Positions 53,785 to 62,830 of a DNA stretch of 64,000 nt are shown here, in pieces. The notes under the pieces are model-generated. The model ran no database searches. It was not told the DNA's origin and saw only the letters and a program-made list of their open reading frames with translations. Each line of letters starts with the position of its first letter. The stretch's first letter is position 1. The DNA is from Vibrio cholerae (GTDB taxonomy: Bacteria; Actinomycetota; Actinomycetes; Actinomycetales; Micrococcaceae), in the NCBI GenBank assembly GCA_009728235.1, contig WNZI01000001.1, positions 169,673-233,672 of the forward strand, given 5' to 3'. A program made the translations under genes and the position numbers.

Positions 53785-54384
53785 ATGGCTCGATGGGAAC
53801 CGGATACGCGAGGGAGGCTGTTACACGCCGCGGTGGAGCTCTTCGCCGAGCACGGCTACGACCACACGACGGCGGCACAGATCGCCGATCGGGCCAACGT
53901 CACCCGCACCACGCTGTTCCGGCACTTCGCCGACAAGCGGGAGATCCTCTTCCAGGGGCAGGAGGAGTTGGTCACCCTCGCCGTTGAGGGCGTGGAGGCG
54001 GCGTCACCGGGCAGCACACCGTTCGAGATCCTCCAAGCAGGCATCCTGCCCCTCTGCGCGGTCCATACCGAGGACAGGCGGCAGGTCCGTGAGCGGCTCG
54101 CTGCCATCATCCCGGCGAGCCCTGAGCTGCAAGAACGTGCAGCGTCTAAGCGATCCGCGATCACGGACGCGCTCCATGCCGCCGTGACCGCACGACTCGG
54201 CGATACGCGTCAGGCGGGTGCACTCGCGGATGCCGGGGTCCGCGCCTACTACGACGGCTATGCGGCATGGATCGACTCCCTCGAGAGGGGTCTCCTGATC
54301 GATCGCGTCAATGCCGAGCTCGCGGCGGTCGAGTCCGCACTCGTCCGCCTGGCCTTCTCGACACTGGTGGCGTCACACACCTAA
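53785..54384 (+). CDS. TetR family transcriptional regulator
   Basis: A 199-residue TetR protein with HTH TTAAQIADRANVTRTTLFRHFADKREILF. The ligand domain is unassigned. It is divergent to the epimerase-peptide-exporter run and probably represses it, so a drug or stress ligand for the exporter may be its inducer. The ATG is at 53785. Confidence 0.92.
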   Translation: MARWEPDTRGRLLHAAVELFAEHGYDHTTAAQIADRANVTRTTLFRHFADKREILFQGQEELVTLAVEGVEAASPGSTPFEILQAGILPLCAVHTEDRRQVRERLAAIIPASPELQERAASKRSAITDALHAAVTARLGDTRQAGALADAGVRAYYDGYAAWIDSLERGLLIDRVNAELAAVESALVRLAFSTLVASHT

Positions 54385-55104
54385 TCACGGTCGCTCATGG
54401 GCGCGGTCGCCATCGCAGGCGAGGGCCGACACGCTCGACCTCAGGAACCCCAAAAAGATTCCGCGCCGTCGAATGTACGGTGCGGGCGACCCTTCGTCTC
54501 GTGGACACCAATGACGCTCACCCGCGGTACGCGCTTCGTCCATCAGGTGGCCGCTGAACGGCAGCACATCGACTGTCGCCTTCCCGTCGCCGCAAGTTGT
54601 TCGTCGGTGGGTGGCACGCCGCGCCTTACCTAACGGGCGCTAATTGGTGGCCATCCGACCGTCGCTTTTTTCTTGCCGGTGCGTCCAATCTTCGACAAAT
54701 GTAGCTTCGTGGGCTCATCTGCAGCACGCAGCAGAGCACCGCCTGACATTGAGGTGTGAGGCGATGCACTTCTGTGGGTATTGAAAGTACGACATTTTGG
54801 TGACTAAGCCTCGACGGGCCACCAGCTTCACAGGAGAAGACTCATTACCTAGTTCTGCCATTGCAGCGCGAAGAGCACTAGGTCCTACCGCTCAATCGAT
54901 TCGATGAATTCGACAACGAGGGCAGCGACCGTTGCAGGATCCTCGACCGTTCGCGTTGGCGGATGATCTGATGTCGAGTTGTGTGACAGCGTCGGCCGGC
55001 GGGGTGTGGAGTGGAGGAGGTCCAGGCGTCTGTTCTCGAAGGTTCTTTGACGTTCCTTCGAGGTCGTTGGTGACGTCGTCTTTCCCAGGCGAGTCCTTGC
55101 CGGG
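54385..55104. other. 720-base stretch without a supported gene
   Basis: Local GC is lower in part (54640-54860). Frames here are short, and none matches a domain I know. Nothing repeat-like was found. Could hold a non-coding RNA, but there is no positive sign. Confidence 0.4.
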
Positions 55105-55836
55105 TTATGGCGTGGGTTTGTTGCGTGGGATGGAGCACCATGCTGCGATGAGGGCTGCTATGCCTGCAGCTGCGGTGGTCGCACCGAGGACTGTCTCTGT
55201 CCAGGGTGTTGTGTCATACGAGGTGTCGCCGTTGATGACCGGAGCGAGGAAAAACGTTGCGATGAAATAGCCGGGAAAGGAAGAGCCGAAAAGAAAGACC
55301 CCCACCCAGATCTCGGGCAGCGTCATGGTGATCTTCGTACGCGTGAGGACCCCGAGGCCGACAAAGCCGGCCAGGTTGATGAGCGTAAGGATAAGCGTGA
55401 CGCTACTGATGGGCGTCGTCTGCCCCGACAGCCCCGCGACGACGGCATCGAGCCCGAAGAGCGCGAAGGGGACAGCTATCGCAAGCATGGCCAGCAGCCC
55501 TAGCAATCGGCTCCCGCCACCGACTCGTCCTAGGGCATGTCCAAAAGTGAGTACACCCAGCGCGAGGAGGATCATTCCTGTCCCGTAGACCTGCGCTGCG
55601 GAACCGATCGGTTCCCACGATTCGGACCGGAAGTCGTAGTCAAACCGGTGATCCTCAATAGTGACGTCATCACTTGCCAACCCCTGGCGCGCACTTATCC
55701 AACGTTGCAGCGACGCCTGAATCTGACAGGCGGCCGAAGCCACCAGCAACAGGGATACGACCAGGAGCCGAATGGTCGTCCCGTGCGTGCGGGAAGCGCT
55801 CGTCCTTCCCGGAAGCACCCCGTTGAGAATCGTCAT
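55105..55836 (-). CDS. Polytopic membrane protein of unknown function
   Basis: A 243-residue protein. An N-terminal helix (LLVVSLLLVASAACQIQ) is followed by a ~45-residue extracellular segment with DVTIEDHRFDYDF. Then come about five helices (MILLALGVLTFGHAL, LLAMLAIAVPFALFGLDAVV, LILTLINLAGFVGLGVLT, IWVGVFLFGSSFPGYFIATFFLA, VLGATTAAAGIAALIAAW). No family recognised. Its Cys after SAA could be lipidated, but the context is not a clear lipobox. Confidence 0.65.
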   Translation of the reverse strand: MTILNGVLPGRTSASRTHGTTIRLLVVSLLLVASAACQIQASLQRWISARQGLASDDVTIEDHRFDYDFRSESWEPIGSAAQVYGTGMILLALGVLTFGHALGRVGGGSRLLGLLAMLAIAVPFALFGLDAVVAGLSGQTTPISSVTLILTLINLAGFVGLGVLTRTKITMTLPEIWVGVFLFGSSFPGYFIATFFLAPVINGDTSYDTTPWTETVLGATTAAAGIAALIAAWCSIPRNKPTP

Positions 55837-56316
55837 GCGACAAGGCTAGGGCTGAAACCTCCCGCATCGTCATGGTCGGCTGAGAAGTTTGATACATGTA
55901 CATGGGCAACCGACATCCTCGCTTGTGGATCGCGGAACGAGCGTAAGAGGATCCCGAGGCGAAGGAAACACTGACCAGGCAGTGGGACGACGCTGTGAAC
56001 ACAGCGTCAAAGAAGGCGCACATCTCCAAAAATGCTGCAGCTCACGCCCGCCGCACAACCGCGTGGCGTTGGCAGATCGAACTGATATCCGAACCAGACA
56101 ACGAAATCTCCGGACCCTGAACCCCCAACATCCGGCCATCCCGCCAAAGGTCTTCGACATGACGTTGCCCCGCTGCGCGACGGTCTTCTCGTTCCTCGCC
56201 GTCCACCCCCAGTCCCAGTGGCTCGAGAAGTCACAAACGATGCGGCCCAGCGGCCCGAACAGCGAAGGTCGATACGGCACCTTTCTGAGAGCCCTCTTCT
56301 CAGGCCTCCACCATGC
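55837..56316. other. Intergenic stretch, nothing recognised
   Basis: About 480 bases between two minus-strand genes. A weak CTGAGA/TCTCAG stem near 56284 may end the upstream transcript. No domain fragment was identified. Confidence 0.35.
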
Positions 56317-58380
56317 TCAGGTCGCGATGAGTTGTGTGAGCCAGGTGCGGAGGAGTTGGCTGGGTGCAGGGTCTATCTTCGAGGGCGTGTGTTGCAGTGC
56401 GTGCCACGATCCGACTTCTTTCGCGTCAGTTGTTGCGTTGTCGTGGATGAAGCGGGTGAGTGGGCAACTTTCCAGTTCCAGCGGGTGCGGGGCGGCTAGG
56501 CGGGCGAACTGCCAGTGATAGGCCAGCGCGCCTAGAGGGGTCTGGAGTCGCGATCGTTGCAGCGTCATTTCGAAGGAATCGAACCAGGGTCCGCAGTCTT
56601 CTAGCGCCATTGGGTGTGCGAAGTAGTATCCCTGGCCCAGGGGCGCGCCGAGAATCATCGCCGCTTCCGTCACGCTCTCGTCCTCCAGCCCTTCGACGAC
56701 GACGGTCATACCCAGATCTCTTCCCATCTGAATGAGGGTCGCCATGACGCTCAGGGTTTCCAACGGCCTTTCGTACGTGTGGGAGAACAAGCCACGATCG
56801 AGTTTGATGGCGGTGAAGGGAAACGATGACAGCCGTTGCAGGCTGCTGTACCCGGAGCCGAGGTCATCCATGGCAAGGCGGACACCGAGGCCAGCCAGTT
56901 TTTGCAGGGCGACCCGTTGTGCTTCCAGTTCCACGGTTTGGGATTCAAGGAGTTCCAAACCGAGCCCGCCCGGTTCGATGTCATGAATACGCAGGAGGTC
57001 TGTGACGAGATCAGGCAGGCTCTCGTCATGTAGGACCTCCGGGGGTAGGTTCACTGCCACGTTCGGGCGTAGACCGTCCCGGCTCCAGCCGGCGATCATG
57101 CTCAGAGCTTGATCGAGTACGTCCACGAACAGGCTTCTCAACTCCTGAGGCCGGAGGTGAGGCAGAAACTCGTGAGGGTGCGCGACCTGCCCTTCCGGTA
57201 GCTTCAGGCGAACCAGCGCCTCGAAGAGAATCACAGCACCATCGCGAAGATCAACGATGGGTTGAAAGTGGACCAGCACCGCCCCATCATTCACAGCCCG
57301 CCGGTACGTTGCCGTTGCTCCTTCAGCGATCTCTTCGATAACCGAGCTCGCACCTGTTTTTCCGCCGGCGTGAGTGGCATCAGTCATGTGTTGTGGAAGG
57401 GGTTGGAAGCGAGCATGTTCTGCGGTCGCCCACCAGGTAACGCTGTGAGCAGGTCGCCCTTTGGCGGTGTACAGGGCTTCATCGGCTCTGCGCAGAATGG
57501 TTTTGCTGTCTGTGCCATCCTCGGGCACCAAGACGATTCCCATGCTCATGCCAATCCGCACGAGCTGGTCGCCGACGGGGAAGGGTTCCTCCACCACTCC
57601 ATGAACACGATTGAGGATCTCCGGCAGGTCCTCACCGGCCGTGGCGCGGGTGATGCGTCGCAGGATCAGAAGAAATTCATCCCCGCCCATCCGGGCCAGC
57701 ACGTCCCCCTCACGCAGGCGGGCGAGAACCCGCGCCGACCACTGCTGCAGCACCGCGTCTCCGGCAGCGTGACCCAAAGTGTTGTTCACAATCCGAAAGT
57801 CATCGAGATCGATCAGACCCACCGCGACTGTCACGTCCCTATGAGGTGAACGTTTCACGGCCTCCAGCACATCCTCCTCGCCCGCCGCCCTATTCGGCAG
57901 CCCGGTCAGATGGTCCTGAAGGGCTTGGGATTCCAGATACTTCAACCGCGCCATCTTGTTCGTGATGTCGCGTTGCACGCTCACATAGTGTGTGACAGCA
58001 GTGCCGCGACCGACGCGCATCGGGATGATCTTCAACGCAGTCCACAACGCTGACCCGTCCTTGCGGTAGTTCAGTAGATTTCCCTCGAACACTTCATCCG
58101 AGGCCAGGACGTCCCTGATGCGGCGTGTAGTGGTCCTATCGGTGCCCGGTCCCTGCAGGACGCGGCAGTTCCGGCCTCGCAGATCCGACAGGTCATACCC
58201 CGTCATCGCCGTGAACGAAACAGACACATACGTGATGTTCTGCTCGGCGTCAGTGATCACAGCGATATCAGCAGTCGCGTGCAGCGCAGCAAGCAACACC
58301 GCAGCGGGATCAGCTCCACCCCAACGGTCAGTGCTGTCGCTATCAAGATCTTCATCGCTGCTTCCAGCACTCGCGCTCAT
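56317..58380 (-). CDS. LOV(PAS)-GGDEF-EAL cyclic-di-GMP protein
   Basis: A 687-residue cytoplasmic protein with three domains. Residues ~25-140 are a PAS domain with the LOV signature GRNCRVLQG (Cys72) and NYRKDG (Asn104); the second flavin Asn of typical LOV (WN) is Thr at ~114. Residues ~150-315 are a GGDEF domain with intact GGDEF (232-236) and an RxxD inhibitory site (223-226). Residues ~355-610 are an EAL domain with FEALVR, VNLPPEV, ELLE, DDLGSGYSS, IKLDR and VVEGLED. The active residues look kept in both, so it may make or break c-di-GMP under blue light. A C-terminal ~70-residue tail follows. Confidence 0.92.
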   Translation of the reverse strand: MSASAGSSDEDLDSDSTDRWGGADPAAVLLAALHATADIAVITDAEQNITYVSVSFTAMTGYDLSDLRGRNCRVLQGPGTDRTTTRRIRDVLASDEVFEGNLLNYRKDGSALWTALKIIPMRVGRGTAVTHYVSVQRDITNKMARLKYLESQALQDHLTGLPNRAAGEEDVLEAVKRSPHRDVTVAVGLIDLDDFRIVNNTLGHAAGDAVLQQWSARVLARLREGDVLARMGGDEFLLILRRITRATAGEDLPEILNRVHGVVEEPFPVGDQLVRIGMSMGIVLVPEDGTDSKTILRRADEALYTAKGRPAHSVTWWATAEHARFQPLPQHMTDATHAGGKTGASSVIEEIAEGATATYRRAVNDGAVLVHFQPIVDLRDGAVILFEALVRLKLPEGQVAHPHEFLPHLRPQELRSLFVDVLDQALSMIAGWSRDGLRPNVAVNLPPEVLHDESLPDLVTDLLRIHDIEPGGLGLELLESQTVELEAQRVALQKLAGLGVRLAMDDLGSGYSSLQRLSSFPFTAIKLDRGLFSHTYERPLETLSVMATLIQMGRDLGMTVVVEGLEDESVTEAAMILGAPLGQGYYFAHPMALEDCGPWFDSFEMTLQRSRLQTPLGALAYHWQFARLAAPHPLELESCPLTRFIHDNATTDAKEVGSWHALQHTPSKIDPAPSQLLRTWLTQLIAT

Positions 58381-59383
58381 AGTCCCCCCAAACGAACACC
58401 GGTTCGATCACATTGCACAGCAACGCCTGTTCGGAACTGTGCTGATGAGCGTACAAGCGCACTGGCCCTCAGTGTGCTGTCACAGGAACTACTGATCAAA
58501 AACTGTGGCAACCAATGGTCGCCTCATCGTCGACTCTGGCTCATCCTGATCCTGATCATCCACCCCGCCTCTTTTGATCCTGCATTGGGACAGAGACCTG
58601 CAGGGCGCAAGAATTGACCCGTCCTATACCGCCAGCAGCGTAAGACGCAGTCGGAGGACGCCTACCAGCACACCCCACTGCGAACGAGTGGCTTTGTCTC
58701 ATCTCAAAGTGTTGCAACTCAAAGGTTGCGAGACCAACGTTTTGTTGGAGCGGGTCCATAATTCTCCTTTATGAGCAGGTCCGGGAACTAATCACGCTGA
58801 TACGCCTATAAGCTGACTCGGTCCGGGGGGCTCGGCCAATTGCAGCGCGGTAGACACTAACGCACCGGTCTACTCGCTGACGCCACCGGCACATTTAGCC
58901 AACCGATCGAAAACACGGGCCGACCAGTTGTGACCTGGCGGGAAACCATATCCGATTCGCCCAGATGGGTAGGGTTATATCGATTAGGCGAAAGATCTAC
59001 GGGGAGCAAGTATGCCGAGGGTGTCAGAGTGAGCGCGGAGCGGTGGGTGCTCGAAACTCGACCGAAAGGATTAGGTTTACGAGACGGTCATAGTAGGTAG
59101 GAGCTTAGTTGTTAAGTACCCGGTAAGCGTTGAGCTGCGATTGTGTTCCGCATGCTGATCAGGAGTGCTGACACGGTGGAGGAGATGAGGAAGCCGGCGA
59201 GGTTGACTTCGAAGAGTGGTCCTGTTCCCAACAGGTGGGCCAGGGCAGGCCAAGGCGCAGACCGGTAGCACAGCACCGGCCGCCCTGACGGCGCACACCG
59301 CATCTAGCCTCTCCTGCGTCCTGATTGGGTCACCTTTCCAGGCTCACTCACAGGTGGTGCTAATCAGGATTAAAAGAGGGTCC
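58381..59383. other. Long non-coding stretch before a strong hairpin
   Basis: About 1 kb with few coding signs. A minus-strand frame at 59112-59303 ends in a hydrophobic segment (LFEVNLAGFLISSTVSALLI) then RNTIAAQRLPGT; it could be the tail of a lost membrane protein. The rest shows no recognised feature. Confidence 0.35.
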
Positions 59384-59420
59384 GGCGAGGGGTGCCACCC
59401 GATGGGTGGTGCCCCTCGCC
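59384..59420 (-). terminator. Perfect 17-base stem-loop
   Basis: Arms at 59384-59400 and 59404-59420 pair fully (GGCGAGGGGTGCCACCC with its complement) around a three-base loop. On the minus strand it is followed by CCTCTTTTAATCC, a partial U tract, so it can terminate the DUF1801 transcript coming from 59866. It is the longest perfect hairpin I found here. Confidence 0.6.
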
Positions 59421-59513
59421 TGTCATCTCATCCCACCCATCAGTCCCGGTTTGTTCATCTTCGATCGCCGAAGAGGCGGAGCCGACGCAGTGCTTGTGGC
59501 AGTGCCGCCTCGG

Positions 59514-59866
59514 TTAGAGCCCGACGTCCTTCCGCGAGGTAAGCGCGAGCTGCTCGACAAGGTGGTCAGGGAAGGGGTTGTTCGCAGGGAACGTTATGCC
59601 GGTTTGGTGGCCTTCAGCCCGGCGGCAGCGATGTCTTCGACATGAGCGGTGATGGTGCCGGGGGAGAGGTAAAGGCCGCATTGCCTGCTGAAGGCGGCGT
59701 AACTGGCGATGATCAATCGTCCGATTCGGAACCCCGGCACGTTGTATTCGATGACTTCCTCCGCGTCCGGAAGGGTACGCGCGAGCTGTGCCCGCAACGT
59801 GGCCAGCAGTGGGCGGAACCGTTCCGGAGCCGCAGCGATGTACTCGTCGTGGTTGGAGATCATCAT
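59514..59866 (-). pseudogene. DUF1801 (YdhG-like) protein, frameshifted
   Basis: From ATG 59866 the frame gives NHDEYIAAAPERFRPLLATLR, then EEVIEYNVPGFRIGRLIIASYAAFSRQCGLYLSPG, typical of YdhG/DUF1801 iron-chaperone-like folds. Near 59601-59605 one base is missing from an A run; restored, the frame continues KTGITFPANNPFPDHLVEQL to the stop at 59514. The result is ~118 residues. Frameshift aside the gene is intact. Confidence 0.75.
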
Positions 59867-60316
59867 CCCACCATTCTTCAACAATGAGGTTTCGTCTCTC
59901 AACAGTGGGTCTCGTGACGTGAGTGCCGGTCCGCTGGAGGCCGCGCTCGGATACAGGTCGACGACCAATCCACCGGCGGAAGTAGTGACTTGTCGCCTTT
60001 CGACCTTCTTTCATCAGGAGCTTGGGTGCGAGGGCGGGAGCCGGGCGGACGTGCCCAATCCCGGCTCCCACCCAAGAGGCTTCAGCGCCGGCCGGCTGCT
60101 TGACCGTCTACTAAGCCTGCTTACTAGTAGGCCATGCGGTGAGAGGGGAAAGTCAACCCCGTACGCGAATCAATCGTTGATAGCCGAAAGAGGCAGCATT
60201 ATTTCTCGCCCGGCGGGTGCTGGTTCAGATTCCCTGATTCTGCGGGACTGCCAACGTAGACGGTACGCGGAACGCTTCCGAGAGCACCCGGTCCGTAGGG
60301 GTGCTGTCCGTCGGGT

Positions 60317-61144
60317 TCAGTTGGCGGGGGAAGCTGTGACGACGACGTTTTTGCCCCATGGGTCCTCGGTGAAGCAGCTGATGATGACGAGCCGGTCCGG
60401 GGTGATCTCCCAGATGTCACTGTCTTTCAGGGAGTCTTTGTCATGGGTGGTTACAGCGTCGACGATGTAGGTCAGTGGGCCGGCCATCGTGTCGAGGATG
60501 ATCATGTCTCCTGGCTTCGTGTTGGTGCTGAAGAGGTCGAATGGGGCTTCTCTTCCTTCCCAGCTGTGGCCTGCGATGTATGTCGTATCTGTCGACCCGG
60601 GACCGGGTGCCCCGTAGGAGGTCAGCCAGTACCCGTCGTCGGTAATGGGGGGCACGATGGACTGGGAGGCGAGTTCATCCGCTGAGGGTACGAGCGGAAG
60701 CACTGCGACGTCGATGCCTGCACTCGGGACGGTGATGCGCGTAGGCGCGACGCCGTCCGGCGAGGACGGGTCTGCTGCAGCGTCCGCCGCCTGTTCTTGG
60801 TCGATGGCAGTCGGAGTGGAAGAACCGCCAGGAGAAGGTGGGGTGACATCGTGCGAACCGGTGGGGGTTGGCGCTTCAGCGCTAAGGCCCTCGGGTACGG
60901 GAGCGGGGGCGGAGGTCGGAGTCGACGTCGACTGTGTGGCTCTGTCTTGGGCGGCTTCTGACTGGCCGAGGTTGGGAATGAAAATGATCATCGCCGCGAC
61001 GAGGGCGATGGCGGCAACAGGCAACAGAGCGTACCGAAGGGTTCGCACAAGGGTTTCCATACTTGTTGAGCGCAGGTCCTGGTCCTCGGTGAGGTCCGTG
61101 TTCTCCCGGTTGTTCCGGTGGTTCTGGGGCTCTTCGGATTCCAT
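60317..61144 (-). CDS. Class F sortase
   Basis: A 275-residue membrane-anchored sortase. There is a short cytoplasmic head, a helix at 37-57 (ALLPVAAIALVAAMIIFIP), a Pro/Ser/Thr-rich spacer to ~130, and the catalytic domain. TYIAGHSWEG holds His193, and LVIISCFTEDPWGKN holds Cys257. The Arg that normally completes the triad a few residues after Cys is not seen; Lys265 is nearest. AAAGGAC precedes the ATG. The surface-protein gene lies ~100 bases upstream on the same strand, with a hairpin between. Confidence 0.85.
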   Translation of the reverse strand: MESEEPQNHRNNRENTDLTEDQDLRSTSMETLVRTLRYALLPVAAIALVAAMIIFIPNLGQSEAAQDRATQSTSTPTSAPAPVPEGLSAEAPTPTGSHDVTPPSPGGSSTPTAIDQEQAADAAADPSSPDGVAPTRITVPSAGIDVAVLPLVPSADELASQSIVPPITDDGYWLTSYGAPGPGSTDTTYIAGHSWEGREAPFDLFSTNTKPGDMIILDTMAGPLTYIVDAVTTHDKDSLKDSDIWEITPDRLVIISCFTEDPWGKNVVVTASPAN

Positions 61145-61162
61145 GGTGTCCTTTGGAACTGG

Positions 61163-61198
61163 TAAGGGGTGCCGGCCTAGTTGAACCGGCACCCCTTA
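61163..61198 (-). terminator. Hairpin between surface-protein and sortase genes
   Basis: Perfect 13-base arms TAAGGGGTGCCGG (61163-61175) and CCGGCACCCCTTA (61186-61198) with a ten-base loop. No U tract follows on the minus strand, so it may be a partial terminator or stabiliser that sets the surface protein to sortase ratio. Confidence 0.5.
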
Positions 61199-61244
61199 GG
61201 TCGTGCGTCATGTTGTGCATTGTTTAGGGTTGCCCCTGGTGGAG

Positions 61245-62579
61245 TCAGTTGTTGCGCTGTTCCTTGCGACGCAGACCGACGGTTGCCGCGGCGACTCCGA
61301 GGCCGGCGGTCATGAGGCCGAGCAGCCCAAGGCCTGCAGCGCTGCTGGTTTCCTGGGTTTCGGCTGCGGTCTGGACGTTGACTCCGCGGTTGGTTCCGGT
61401 GCTGCCGGCACCGCCAACTCCAGTTGTTCCGCCCCGGGTGACGGTGGTCCCGCCACCGACGACGACTGATCCGCCGGTACCGGCACCGGTACCACCGCCG
61501 GTGCCACCGACGTTGCCTCCGCCGTTGTTGTTGATGATGTCGATGTCCACGATGACTTCCACGACTCCGGGGCCGCCGCCAGTTCCAACCACTCCGCAGG
61601 CGGAGATCGAGGCGTCGAACAGGGCTTCGAGTGCCACGAGATCCAGGGCTTCGCCATCGAGCTGGATCTGAAGGCTTGCAACGACGTCGAGTGCAGCCTG
61701 CAGGTCTGCCGCAGCAGCGGCGATCGCGTCGAGGTCACCGGCGGCGATCAGAGCGGCGTTGAGTTCGGCGACGAGTTCGAGCTGGGCAGCGACGTCCAGT
61801 TCGAGCTGGTCGACTGCAGCGGTCAATCCGGCGACGTCGAGGTCAAGGATCAGGTTGTCCCGCTCAGTGACGGCCGTGGCGACGGCTGCCTCAGCGATGC
61901 CTACCGCTTGCACCTGGGCTGCTATTGCAGCATCGAGGTCAGCGTCAGCTGTCGCGAAGAGGTCGGCAGCGTCGGTGATCGCCACGTTCGCGGCGATGAC
62001 CAGCTGTGCGGCCGTAGCATCGTCGGTCGGATCATCGGGGGTCAGCAATGCAGCTTCGACAGCCAGGTTTGCGACACGCAGGAGTTCGGCGGCATCATTC
62101 TGCGCCTGGACAGCAACGTTGACGTCCGCCTGCGCGGCACCAACAAGAGCCGCCTGAGCAGCGACGACGGCAGCGAGCTCCGTCTGGGCAGCACCGACCT
62201 CCAGGTCGGCGGTGGCGACGATCACCAAAGCCGCTTCCAGATCATCCTGCGCGAGACCAAGCTCAAGAGCGAGTCCTTCAAGGTCGAGCTCAGCAGCGTC
62301 GATCGCAGCCTGTGCCTGAATCTGCGCCTCCGTGGAGCCGTTGACCAGACCATCCAGAATGGTCTGTGCGGCGACAACATTGTCCAGTGCGACGTCCAGT
62401 TGAGCGAGAAGACCGGCATCGACGCCGGCCCCATCGAGGGCTGCGATGAATGCTGCCTGCGCTGCCAGGCACTCAGGTGAGTCGAGGTCTGCTGACGCGG
62501 GTGCTGCTGAGAAGAAAAGACCTCCTGCGGCCAAGGCGACGGTGGAGCCGGTCACCAGCATGCGATTGCGAGTGAGCAT
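61245..62579 (-). CDS. Secreted acidic helical surface protein with C-terminal anchor
   Basis: A 444-residue secreted protein. A signal peptide ends at ASA (28-30). Residues ~33-325 are an Ala/Leu/Asp/Val helical array with no Lys. Cys37 and Cys328 bracket this array and may pair. Then comes a Gly-rich spacer (GGGNVGGTGGGTGAGTGG), and the C-terminus has a helix (AGLGLLGLMTAGLGVAAATVGL) and RRKEQRNN. That is a sorting-signal shape, but LPXTG is absent; TAAET lies where it should be. GGAGAACACC precedes the ATG. A sortase gene follows. Confidence 0.82.
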   Translation of the reverse strand: MLTRNRMLVTGSTVALAAGGLFFSAAPASADLDSPECLAAQAAFIAALDGAGVDAGLLAQLDVALDNVVAAQTILDGLVNGSTEAQIQAQAAIDAAELDLEGLALELGLAQDDLEAALVIVATADLEVGAAQTELAAVVAAQAALVGAAQADVNVAVQAQNDAAELLRVANLAVEAALLTPDDPTDDATAAQLVIAANVAITDAADLFATADADLDAAIAAQVQAVGIAEAAVATAVTERDNLILDLDVAGLTAAVDQLELDVAAQLELVAELNAALIAAGDLDAIAAAAADLQAALDVVASLQIQLDGEALDLVALEALFDASISACGVVGTGGGPGVVEVIVDIDIINNNGGGNVGGTGGGTGAGTGGSVVVGGGTTVTRGGTTGVGGAGSTGTNRGVNVQTAAETQETSSAAGLGLLGLMTAGLGVAAATVGLRRKEQRNN

Positions 62580-62774
62580 TGGTGTTCTCCAAGTACTTTG
62601 ATGGTGGCTCCCAAGAGACCTAGGGAGAGAACCGCGAGGCACCCCTACCGCCTCGATTCGTCCTAGTTCTCATGCCACACCACGCCCTCAATCAGCGCTA
62701 CAGCCGCGCGGCTACACTTCTTCTGGCCAAGTGGTCAGTAAGTAGCCTGAGTAATCTCTGGAAATTAACCGAGT

Positions 62775-62791
62775 GGTCAGTCAGACTGACC
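62775..62791. promoter_or_regulatory. GGTCAGTC-A-GACTGACC palindrome
   Basis: A perfect 17-base palindrome 40 bases before the LuxR-type ATG. GTGGTCAGT also occurs at 62731-62739 and 62773-62781. Repeated sites suggest autoregulation or binding of the LuxR-type protein between it and the divergent surface-protein gene. Confidence 0.55.
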
Positions 62792-62830
62792 GGGTGGCCA
62801 AAGGAGGCTACAGGGGGCAGGGATAGACAA

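Noticed and set aside
60105..60135. A CTTACTAGTAGG-like dyad upstream of the DUF1801 gene
   Set aside because: Arms are imperfect and no regulator gene is adjacent.
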